Assembly (NCBI GenBank): GCA_964485695.1
Contig: CAZAKZ010000095.1
Coordinates: forward strand, 1-22,097
From: CAZAKZ01 sp964485695
Lineage (GTDB): Bacteria > Planctomycetota > JAFGQW01
Direction of reading: 5' to 3'
DNA length: 22,097 bases
The notes under the pieces are model-generated. The model was given only the letters and a program-made list of their open reading frames with translations. It had not been told where the DNA came from and did not search any database. The position numbers and the translations under genes were made by a program. Shown here one piece after another: positions 15,588 through 22,097 of the stretch. Each line of letters begins with the position of its first letter. The first letter of the stretch is position 1.

Positions 15588-17062
15588 GCCAGCTGCCGAT
15601 CCTCATCGTCGTCGTCCCGCTGTTTGCAGCCCTGGCCATCAGCTTCGCCGGCCTCGTGAACAGGAAGCTCTGTCTTCCCCTGGCGGTGGTGGCCATGGCC
15701 GTGTCGCTCGCGGCGTCGGCCGGCACTCTGGGCCGGGTCCTCGAGGAGGGCGTCATCCGGTATCGCCTCGGTGGCTGGCCGCCGCCCTTCGGCATCGAAT
15801 ACGTCATCGACCACCTGAACGCCATGGTCCTGGTGCTGGTGTCCTTCGTGGGCCTGGCGGCGGCCGTCTACTCGAAGCGGTCCATCGAGGAGGAGATGCC
15901 CGACAAGATCCCCCAGTTCTACACGCTCTTCGTGCTCCTGGTCACGGGGCTCCTCGGCATAACTATCACCGGCGACGCCTTCAACCTCTACGTGCTGCTG
16001 GAGATCGCGGCCCTGACGAGCTACGCGCTCATCGCTGCCGGCAAGGGCCGGGCGCAGCTCTCGAGCTTCAACTACCTGATCATGGGCACCATCGGAGCCT
16101 GCTTCTACCTTCTCGGCGTCGGGCACCTCTACATCCTGACGGGCTCCCTGAACATGCCCGACCTGCACCAGCTCCTGACGGGCATGTACGCCACCTACGC
16201 CGTCCAGGTGGCCTTCGTCCTGATCCTGGTGGGGCTCTGGGTGAAGATGGCCTTCTTCCCGGTCCACGGCTGGCTGCCCAACGCCTACACCCACGCGCCC
16301 TCGGCCACGAGCTGCCTCATGGCGCCGCTCATGACCAAGGTCTCGGTCTACGTCATGGTCCGGATCATGTTCTCGGTGTTCTCGCCGGAGTTCACCTTCG
16401 AGACCTTCATCCTCCACGACGCCATCGTGTGGCTCGCCGTGGTGGCCATCGTGGCGGGTTCGCTCCTGGCCCTGGCCCAGAAGGACTTCAAGAAGATGCT
16501 CACCTACCTCATCGTCGCCGAGGTGGGGTACATGGTGGGCGGTGTCTGGCTGGCCAACCGGGACGGCATCACAGGTGCCGTCCTGCACATCCTCAACGAC
16601 GCCATGATGACCTTCTGTCTCTTCATGGTGGCGGGCATCGTGGTCTACAAGACCGGGGGGCACCGCATCGAGAACATGCGAGGCCTCTTCCGGAAGATGC
16701 CCTTCACCATGGCGGCCTTCACCGTGGGGGCGCTATCCATGATCGGTGTGCCGCCCACGTGCGGGTTTTTCAGCAAGTGGTACCTGATCCTGGGCGCCAT
16801 CGATGCCGGCCAGTGGGGCTACATGGCCGCGTTGATCTTCTCGAGCCTGGTAAACGCCGTGATCTTCTTCCGTATCATCGAGGTGGCCTTCTTCAGTGCA
16901 TCCGGCGAGGAGCACACCCCCGAACCCAGGGACGAGGCGCCCCTGACCATGCTGGTGCCGCTGGGGGTGGTGGCCGTGCTCCTCATCGTCCTCGGCATCG
17001 CGGCCGGTGAAATCGTGGAAACCGTGATTCGCTTCACCGTGCCCGCCGGGATCGGAGGCTGA
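15584..17062 (+). CDS. mrpD: Mrp-type Na+/H+ antiporter subunit D (proton-translocating, NuoM/NuoN-like)
   Basis: A 492-residue, about 14-TM antiporter-like subunit, close to the usual MrpD size. The proton-path residues are intact: Glu140 in the TM5 sequence YVLLEIAALTSYAL, Lys221 in the TM7 sequence GLWVKMAFFPVHGWLPNAY with His228, and Lys252 in the TM8 sequence APLMTKVSVYVM. These correspond to residues essential in Bacillus MrpD and NuoM. The SFNYLIMGTI segment and GFFSKWYLI near residue 400 are also typical. Coupled to mrpC by an ATGA overlap. It conducts protons, or couples them to cation flux, within the Mrp assembly in the cytoplasmic membrane. Confidence 0.95.
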   Translation: MSQLPILIVVVPLFAALAISFAGLVNRKLCLPLAVVAMAVSLAASAGTLGRVLEEGVIRYRLGGWPPPFGIEYVIDHLNAMVLVLVSFVGLAAAVYSKRSIEEEMPDKIPQFYTLFVLLVTGLLGITITGDAFNLYVLLEIAALTSYALIAAGKGRAQLSSFNYLIMGTIGACFYLLGVGHLYILTGSLNMPDLHQLLTGMYATYAVQVAFVLILVGLWVKMAFFPVHGWLPNAYTHAPSATSCLMAPLMTKVSVYVMVRIMFSVFSPEFTFETFILHDAIVWLAVVAIVAGSLLALAQKDFKKMLTYLIVAEVGYMVGGVWLANRDGITGAVLHILNDAMMTFCLFMVAGIVVYKTGGHRIENMRGLFRKMPFTMAAFTVGALSMIGVPPTCGFFSKWYLILGAIDAGQWGYMAALIFSSLVNAVIFFRIIEVAFFSASGEEHTPEPRDEAPLTMLVPLGVVAVLLIVLGIAAGEIVETVIRFTVPAGIGG

Positions 17063-17087
17063 CGGGGATGCGGCGAGTGTTAATGAC

Positions 17088-18584
17088 ATGAATACTGTAG
17101 ATCCGGCAAACATAGTCGACTCGATCAAGCCGCTCGTGGCGGTGCTGATCTCGCTGGCGGCCATCGGTGCGATCCTCCTGTCCGGGCGGAGGGCAAACCT
17201 TCGCGAGGGCTGGACCTTCCTTGCCGGCGCGGCCAAACTCGCTGTCGTGGCCTCCATGGTCCCGCTGGTCCTCCAGGGCAAGGTCCTCGACTGCACCCTG
17301 TTCTCGCTCTCTCCCGGCCTGGCCGTGAAGTTCCGCGTCGACGCTCTGGGCCTGCTCTTCGCGCTGGTGGCCTCGTCGCTGTGGATCGCCACGTCCGCCT
17401 TTTCCATCGGCTACATGCGGGGACTGAAGGAACACGGCCAGACGCGCTACTTCTCCTTCTTCGCCCTGGCCCTGTCGGCCACCATCGGCGTGGCCTTCTC
17501 CGCCAACCTCCTGACCCTGTATCTCTTCTACGAGATCCTCTCCCTGGCCACCTATCCCCTGGTGACCCACCACCAGGATAAAAAGGCGCGGTCCTCGGGG
17601 CGCAAGTACCTGACCTACATCCTGGGGACCTCCATCGCGTTCGTGCTGCCGGCCATGCTGGTGTGCTACAGCTTCACCGGAACCCTCGACTTCACGGGCG
17701 GCGGATTCCTGGCCGAAGCCGGTGCGTCCAAGACCACCATGACGGTGCTGCTCCTCATGCTGGTGTTCGGATTCGCCAAGGCAGGCATCATGCCGTTTCA
17801 CGCCTGGCTCCCCGCAGCCATGGTGGCGCCCACGCCGGTGAGCGCCCTGCTCCACGCCGTGGCCGTTGTCAAGGTGGGCGCCTTCTCCATCCTGCGCGTG
17901 ATCACAGGGGTGTTCGGCACGGGATACCTCGAATCCCTCGACCTCGGCACCGTGGTGTGCTGGATCGCGGCCTTCACGGTCCTCACGTCGTCCCTTATCG
18001 CCCTCTCCCAGGACGAACTGAAGAGGCGGCTGGCCTTCTCCACCATCGGCCAGCTCTCCTATATCGTAATGGGCGCGGCGCTCCTCTCACCCCGGGGCGT
18101 GACGGGCGGCATGGTGCACGTGGCCATGCACGCCTTCGGCAAGATCACCCTCTTCTTCTGCGCCGGCGCCATCTTCGTGGCCACGGGAAAGAAATACATC
18201 AGCGAGATGGTGGGCATCGGGTGGAGGATGCCCCTCACCCTGTTCGCCTTCTTCATCGGATCGCTGAGCGTCATCGGACTCCCGCCCTGCGGGGGATTCA
18301 TCAGCAAGTGGTACCTGGTCCTCGGCACCCTCGATGCGAATCAGCTCCCCATGCTCTTCGTGCTGCTGGGCAGCTCCCTGCTGAACGCGGCCTACTTCAT
18401 GCCCATCGTCTACCGGGCCTTCTTCTGCACCCCGGAAGCGTCGCAGTTCGAGAAGAAGGTGGATGAGGCGCCGCTCTTCTGTCTGGTGCCGCTGCTGGTG
18501 ACGGCGGCGATTTCCATCGTACTCTGTTTTTATCCGCAGCCCTTCATGGACCTGGCCCGCCTGGCGGTGGCTGGATTGCATTAG
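17088..18584 (+). CDS. Second antiporter-like subunit (MrpD/NuoM-like proton-conducting transporter)
   Basis: A 498-residue polytopic protein of the proton-conducting membrane transporter family shared by NuoL/M/N and MrpA/D. Glu149 (LYLFYEILSLATYPL, TM5), Lys231 (FGFAKAGIMPFHAWLPAAM, TM7) with His238, and Lys262 (HAVAVVKVGAFSILR, TM8) are all present, so it should be active in proton transfer. It is paralogous to the preceding mrpD and not identical in family; the TPVSALLHA stretch is more NuoL/M-like. It starts 25 bases after mrpD with only a weak ribosome site. The late helix with GGFISKWYLV and the C-terminal hydrophobic segments are as expected. There is no MrpA-length gene in the cluster, so this may fill the structural place of the MrpA antiporter domain. 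Confidence 0.93.
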   Translation: MNTVDPANIVDSIKPLVAVLISLAAIGAILLSGRRANLREGWTFLAGAAKLAVVASMVPLVLQGKVLDCTLFSLSPGLAVKFRVDALGLLFALVASSLWIATSAFSIGYMRGLKEHGQTRYFSFFALALSATIGVAFSANLLTLYLFYEILSLATYPLVTHHQDKKARSSGRKYLTYILGTSIAFVLPAMLVCYSFTGTLDFTGGGFLAEAGASKTTMTVLLLMLVFGFAKAGIMPFHAWLPAAMVAPTPVSALLHAVAVVKVGAFSILRVITGVFGTGYLESLDLGTVVCWIAAFTVLTSSLIALSQDELKRRLAFSTIGQLSYIVMGAALLSPRGVTGGMVHVAMHAFGKITLFFCAGAIFVATGKKYISEMVGIGWRMPLTLFAFFIGSLSVIGLPPCGGFISKWYLVLGTLDANQLPMLFVLLGSSLLNAAYFMPIVYRAFFCTPEASQFEKKVDEAPLFCLVPLLVTAAISIVLCFYPQPFMDLARLAVAGLH

Positions 18585-18588
18585 GAAT

Positions 18589-18723
18589 ATGGCCGTGAGT
18601 GAACACGAAGAAGAAAAAATGGAGCTGGGTCACGATCCCGTGCCGGGGTACAGGCCCGCCTTCTTCATCCTCTTCACCCTGAGCGCGCTCTACCTCCTGC
18701 TGCTCTTCTTGAGAGCCATGTGA
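18589..18723 (+). CDS. Small single-pass membrane protein of the antiporter operon (44 aa)
   Basis: A tiny gene whose product has a charged N-terminus (MAVSEHEEEKMELGHDPVPG) followed by one hydrophobic helix (about residues 25-41, FFILFTLSALYLLLLFL) and a short Arg-Ala-Met end. It lies 4 bases after the second antiporter-like gene and 8 bases before the next small gene, within the same strand and run; AGGA precedes the ATG. An internal ATG at codon 11 is a possible alternative start. The pattern of a 'GHDPVPGYRP' segment before one helix resembles small accessory subunits seen with large membrane complexes, but I do not recognise a named family. Location and reading frame make it a credible gene; role unknown. 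Confidence 0.7.
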   Translation: MAVSEHEEEKMELGHDPVPGYRPAFFILFTLSALYLLLLFLRAM

Positions 18724-18731
18724 GGGGCGTC

Positions 18732-18977
18732 ATGGGCAAGAAGAAACACATCTTCGACGATCCGAAAAACGTCAAGCGGCTCCTGGTGGGGTTCTTCGTG
18801 GTGGTGGGGCTGCTGCTCTGCCTGGACTTCTTCGTCCACAAGCACGCCAGCTTCCCCTGGGAGGAGGGATTCGGGTTCTACGCCATCTTCGGCTTCGTGG
18901 CCTGTGTCTGCCTGGTCCTGGCCGCCAAGTACGTCCTCCGCCCCCTGGTGAAACGCGGGGAGGACTTCTATGAGTAA
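18732..18977 (+). CDS. Small two-TM membrane protein of the antiporter operon (81 aa)
   Basis: An 81-residue protein with a basic N-terminus (MGKKKHIFDD), a first TM at about residues 17-34, a loop with the striking FVHKHASFPWEEG (34-46; His36, His38, Trp43, Glu44), a second TM at about 48-67, and a charged tail (VKRGEDFYE). The start at 18732 was chosen because AGGGG stands just before it; a GTG four codons earlier would overlap the preceding stop. It overlaps the next gene by 8 bases. I recall similar unnamed proteins near antiporter clusters in other bacteria, but know no function. The His/Trp/Glu loop at the membrane surface between two helices suggests a structural or ion-binding role (inference). 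Confidence 0.78.
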   Translation: MGKKKHIFDDPKNVKRLLVGFFVVVGLLLCLDFFVHKHASFPWEEGFGFYAIFGFVACVCLVLAAKYVLRPLVKRGEDFYE

Positions 18978-20751
18978 CGCCATCCCCCCTGCTGCAATCT
19001 TCATTCTGGGCGGCCTGCTGATTCCGCTTTTCCGGGGCAAGTTAAAGGCGGCATGGATGCTGCTGCTGCCGGTTCTCGGCCTCGTGAACGTGCTACTGCT
19101 CACCGAGGGCGATCACTGCAAGGTCGCCTTCCTGGACATGGAGCTCGTCTTCCTCCACGTGGACCGCCTCAGCCTGCTCTTTTCCTACATCTTCCACCTC
19201 ATCACCTTCATCGCCGTCCTCTTCGTCCTGAACATGCCGAGGAACGAGGAGTACGTGGCCGGCTTCGTCTACGCCGGCAGCGCCCTGGGCGTCATCTTCG
19301 CGGGCGACCTCTTCTCGTTCTTCGCCTTCTGGGAGATGCTCACCATCGGATCGGTGTTCCTCATCTGGGCCCGGCGAACCCAGGCGTCCCTGGACGCGGG
19401 ATTCCGCTATCTGCTGGTCCACGTGGTGGGCGGCCTCATCCTGCTGGCCGGCATCGTCATGCACGTCCACGAGAAGGAGTCCCTGGCGTTCACCTTCATC
19501 GGTCTCGACGGCACGGCCTCGTGGTTCATCTTCATCGGCATGGGCATCAACTGCGCCTGGCCCGCTCTGCACGCCTGGCTGGTGGACGCCTACCCCGAGG
19601 CCACCATCGGCGGGGTGATCTTCCTCAGCGCCTTCACCACCAAGACGGCCGTCTACGCCCTGGCCCGGGGATTCCCCGGCACCGAGCTTCTCATCTACAT
19701 CGGCGTGGCCATGGCCGCCTTCCCCATCTTCTACGCGGTCATCGAAAACGACCTGCGCAAGGTGCTTGCCTACAGCCTCATCAACCAGGTGGGCTTCATG
19801 GTGGTGGGCATCGGCATCGGCACGCCCCTGGCCCTGAACGGCGCCACGGCCCACGCCTTCAACGACATCCTGTTCAAGGCCCTGCTCTTCATGTCTCTGG
19901 GGGCGGTTATGTTCCGCACCGGAAAGATCAACGCCACGGACCTGGGCGGCCTCTACAAGTCCATGCCGCTCACCGCACTCTTCTGCTGCATCGGTGCCGC
20001 GTCCATCTCCGCCTTTCCGCTCTTCAGCGGCTTCGTGAGCAAGTCCATGGTCATGGATGCCGCCGGCCAGGGGCAGATGACGGCGGTGTGGCTCCTCCTG
20101 CTCTTCGCCTCGGCCGGCGTCTTCCACCACGCGGGCATCAAGATCCCGTTCTTCGCCTTCTTCGGCCACGACGCGGGCCACCGGGTGAAGGAGGCACCAC
20201 TGAACATGCTCATCGCCATGGGCATCGCGGCGGCGCTCTGCATCTTCAACGGATCCTATCCGGCGGCCCTCTACAGCCTCCTGCCCTGGCCCGTGGACTA
20301 CGAACCCTACACCGCCGCCCACGTGGTGGCCCAGACCCAGCTGCTCTTCTTCTCGGCCCTGGCCTTCAGCCTGCTGCTGCTGTCGGGCATCTACCCCGCG
20401 GAGATGCGGGCCGTCAACGTGGACGCCGACTGGTTCTACCGCCGTGGCAGCCGCCTCTTCTACCGGGTCTTCGACACGACGCTGAACAGCCTGAACCGCG
20501 CCGCGGCCCGGGTCTTCATGCAGGCCCTGCCGGCCGGCCTCCATCGCCTCACCCGGGACGGGCCGGGGAACATCGCCCTCCTGTTCCTGGTGCCCTTCTG
20601 GGCCCTGGCGGGCATCGACCCCGAGGACCGGGCCGCCCGCACGGAGTTGTTCCTCCGGAAGATGCGCACGGGCACGCTGCCCATCGGCCTCATCGCCCTT
20701 TCGGTAATCATCTGCCTGGGGGTTCTCTGCTTCTTCAGTGGGTGGTTGTAG
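18970..20751 (+). CDS. Third, large antiporter-like subunit (Na+/H+ antiporter subunit D type, altered proton path)
   Basis: A 593-residue polytopic protein of the NuoL/MrpA/MrpD superfamily, about 100 residues longer than its two paralogs. It keeps the TM5 Glu (Glu122 in FFAFWEMLTIGSV) and the TM8 Lys (Lys225 in SAFTTKTAVYAL). At the TM7 Lys position, 7 residues before the conserved His201, it has Asn194 (GINCAWPALHAWLVDAYPEA). The extra C-terminal part (about 440-593) has amphipathic stretches (ADWFYRRGSRLFYRVFD, FLRKMRTG) and ends in a TM helix. An RBS (GGGGAGG) lies upstream, and the start overlaps the previous gene by 8 bases. Last gene of the run; a GC hairpin follows. Asn at this position seems characteristic of this subfamily as I remember it, so it may be a structural or non-canonical ion-conducting subunit. 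Confidence 0.9.
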   Translation: MSNAIPPAAIFILGGLLIPLFRGKLKAAWMLLLPVLGLVNVLLLTEGDHCKVAFLDMELVFLHVDRLSLLFSYIFHLITFIAVLFVLNMPRNEEYVAGFVYAGSALGVIFAGDLFSFFAFWEMLTIGSVFLIWARRTQASLDAGFRYLLVHVVGGLILLAGIVMHVHEKESLAFTFIGLDGTASWFIFIGMGINCAWPALHAWLVDAYPEATIGGVIFLSAFTTKTAVYALARGFPGTELLIYIGVAMAAFPIFYAVIENDLRKVLAYSLINQVGFMVVGIGIGTPLALNGATAHAFNDILFKALLFMSLGAVMFRTGKINATDLGGLYKSMPLTALFCCIGAASISAFPLFSGFVSKSMVMDAAGQGQMTAVWLLLLFASAGVFHHAGIKIPFFAFFGHDAGHRVKEAPLNMLIAMGIAAALCIFNGSYPAALYSLLPWPVDYEPYTAAHVVAQTQLLFFSALAFSLLLLSGIYPAEMRAVNVDADWFYRRGSRLFYRVFDTTLNSLNRAAARVFMQALPAGLHRLTRDGPGNIALLFLVPFWALAGIDPEDRAARTELFLRKMRTGTLPIGLIALSVIICLGVLCFFSGWL

Positions 20752-20752
20752 C

Positions 20753-20769
20753 GGGGGCCTTGCGCCCCT
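20753..20769 (+). terminator. GC hairpin closing the antiporter operon
   Basis: GGGGC (20754-20758) pairs with GCCCC (20764-20768) around a 5-base loop, extended by one G-T pair, 2-3 bases after the last stop codon. Only two T residues follow, so intrinsic termination would be weak. Confidence 0.3.
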
Positions 20770-20875
20770 TGGCAGGATCGGGTATTAACAGATAGGGTAT
20801 GAACGTATCCGAATCGGGTCGGTGCGACGGCGTAATATCATGGCGATCCTGGAATTCGTGGTGCAGGAGGGAATC

Positions 20876-22097
20876 ATGCAACTGATACGGGTCTTCCTTG
20901 CTCTCGCACTGCTCGGGGGGGCCGTGTCCGGCCAGGTCGTGGACGGCGACTTTCTGATCGTGGCGCGTGGATCCGTCACACAGCGCGATTTTGTCATCAA
21001 GGTCGACCGATCCACCGGCATCTGTTCGACGTTTCTGCCGCCGATCATCGGGTGGAAACCGATGTGGCTACGGATGTCGGCGGACAACAAATACCTCGTC
21101 GTGAGTTACTTCGGTCTCTACAATCCGAGTTCCATTTCCACGGCCCTCATGTCTTACTATCCGGGCGGCTCCTTCTCGCCGAAGATCATAATAAGTGACT
21201 CTGTAATGGAGTTCCAGCTCGACCACGATGACCGCTGGATCATGCCAGCGGCCGATCGAGGGGGCAGCGTATTGCTGGCATACGAGGACACGAATAACCG
21301 CATCACGACGTTGTTCAACTGGCCGTCCACGAACAGATTCCTGGATATCCTGTGTACGGATAGAGACCCGGGATTCCCACCGTATGTTCTGGTATCCAAT
21401 GTTCTGCTTCCATCATTTTCATCAACGATATTCAGAAGTGACCGACACGGAATCCTCGCGACAATCATTCAAACGCCGCACCTGATATATGATACTGAAC
21501 TCGAGCCGGCCACCGGCGATACCATCATCTCGTCGTCTTACAGAACCTCGGGCTTTCACAGGATGACAAAAACCGGCATCCTCACTACCGTTACTACGAC
21601 AGTAGCTGGACCCGGATACATCAAGTTCGAATCCGATGGGACATTCTGGAGCATTTGTGGCCAAAACAACGCTACTGTCCTGGCGAAACTGGACGGAGCG
21701 GGACACGTCCTGGGCACGATCCCCATCATCGGTCTACCAAGTGGGTACAGCTTATACGGTCTGGAGATCTTCGGCTGGAGGCGGTTGACCTGTAACGGTT
21801 CAGGCAAGCCCGGAACCGCGGTGCACGTCAACCTGCAGAGCCAGCGGCAGGGGGACGGGAACCGGCCGTACCAGCTCGCGTGCAGCTTCGCTCGCCGGCC
21901 GGGCATGCGTCTCAAGAACGGGGAGCGCCTGGATCTGTGCGTCAACGACCCGCTGTTCCTGGCCTCCGCCACGAATCGCCTGCCGGGCATCCTCCAGGGC
22001 TTCCAGGGCACCACCGACGCCTCGGGATACGCCTCGGCCCGGGCTGAGGCATCCCCTCATATTATTCCAAATGTAGCGGTCTCGGCAGCGTGCTCTC
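20876..22097 (+). CDS. Secreted protein, paralog of the 7854-9098 product (3' end outside the window)
   Basis: An open frame from the ATG at 20876 (GGAGG a few bases upstream) to the right edge without a stop: 407 codons visible. The signal peptide is MQLIRVFLALALLGGAVSGQ, with likely cleavage near SGQ. The middle is a beta-rich, propeller-like region (DFLIVARGS, RFLDILCTD, TGDTIISSSYR, HRMTKTGILTTV). From about residue 305 the sequence becomes a well-defined module: GSGKPGTAVHVNLQSQRQGD, LACSFARRPGM, DLCVNDPLFLAS, ILQGFQGTTDASG. This module aligns with the C-terminus of the 7854-9098 protein. I associate this module with secreted proteins of Planctomycetota. About the last 30 residues are probably off the edge. 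Base composition of the first 900 bases is clearly less GC-rich than the module itself. Function unknown. Confidence 0.8.
   Translation, partial: MQLIRVFLALALLGGAVSGQVVDGDFLIVARGSVTQRDFVIKVDRSTGICSTFLPPIIGWKPMWLRMSADNKYLVVSYFGLYNPSSISTALMSYYPGGSFSPKIIISDSVMEFQLDHDDRWIMPAADRGGSVLLAYEDTNNRITTLFNWPSTNRFLDILCTDRDPGFPPYVLVSNVLLPSFSSTIFRSDRHGILATIIQTPHLIYDTELEPATGDTIISSSYRTSGFHRMTKTGILTTVTTTVAGPGYIKFESDGTFWSICGQNNATVLAKLDGAGHVLGTIPIIGLPSGYSLYGLEIFGWRRLTCNGSGKPGTAVHVNLQSQRQGDGNRPYQLACSFARRPGMRLKNGERLDLCVNDPLFLASATNRLPGILQGFQGTTDASGYASARAEASPHIIPNVAVSAACS

Noticed and set aside
14295..20544. Long minus-strand open frames across the antiporter operon (for example 14295-15461, 15542-16663, 19093-20544)
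   Set aside because: All are antisense to clear multi-pass membrane proteins and give Asp/His/Glu/Gly-rich products typical of reverse-complemented GC-rich genes.
13057..20751. Interpretation as a group 4 membrane-bound hydrogenase or complex I operon
   Set aside because: No gene for NuoB, NuoC, NuoD, NuoH or NuoI homologs is present between or beside the subunits; only the antiporter-related parts are there.

Overview
The window is GC-rich, compact bacterial DNA, with no rRNA, tRNA, CRISPR array, integrase or transposase that I could see. Several features point to Planctomycetota or a neighbouring phylum, as an inference and not a proof. There are two paralogous secreted proteins, plus a remnant of a third related one, of a kind I associate with planctomycete genomes. 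There is also a Tat-exported formylglycine-type sulfatase and a long secreted WG-repeat protein.

Layout, left to right. (1) Bases 1-940 are a decayed-looking edge: the 3' part of a DUF6624-like gene, a perfect 8-bp hairpin, and a remnant of a secreted-protein gene on the minus strand. (2) Bases 944-5331, minus strand, hold a two-gene RND efflux operon (membrane fusion protein, then RND permease, overlapping by 4 bases) with no outer-membrane factor nearby. (3) Bases 5332-6033 are about 700 bases with no gene I can support. (4) Bases 6034-7727, minus strand, hold an Old Yellow Enzyme-type flavin oxidoreductase followed by a ferritin-like diiron protein. (5) Bases 7854-12894 hold a secreted propeller-like protein (+), a convergent WG-repeat protein (-) and a divergent Tat-exported sulfatase (+).

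(6) Bases 13057-20751, plus strand, are the main feature: eleven tightly packed, mostly overlapping genes for an Mrp/Mbh-type cation/proton antiporter membrane complex. The order is mrpE, mrpF, mrpG, an MbhD-like (DUF4040) subunit, a fused MbhE-MrpB subunit, mrpC, mrpD, a second MrpD/NuoM-like subunit, two tiny membrane proteins (44 and 81 aa), and a third, larger antiporter-like subunit. It resembles the antiporter half of archaeal membrane-bound hydrogenase (Mbh) operons, but carries no hydrogenase or complex I peripheral-arm genes. The first two antiporter-like subunits keep the TM5 Glu, TM7 Lys and TM8 Lys of the proton path. The third has Asn in place of the TM7 Lys.

(7) From base 20876 to the right edge runs a second secreted paralog, open at its 3' end. 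It is easy to miss because no stop codon lies within the window.

I found no clearly new defence or mobile system. The most promising material is the composition of the antiporter complex (three antiporter-like subunits, a fusion subunit, two tiny unassigned membrane proteins, one subunit with an altered proton path) and the paralogous secreted protein family, which looks modular.
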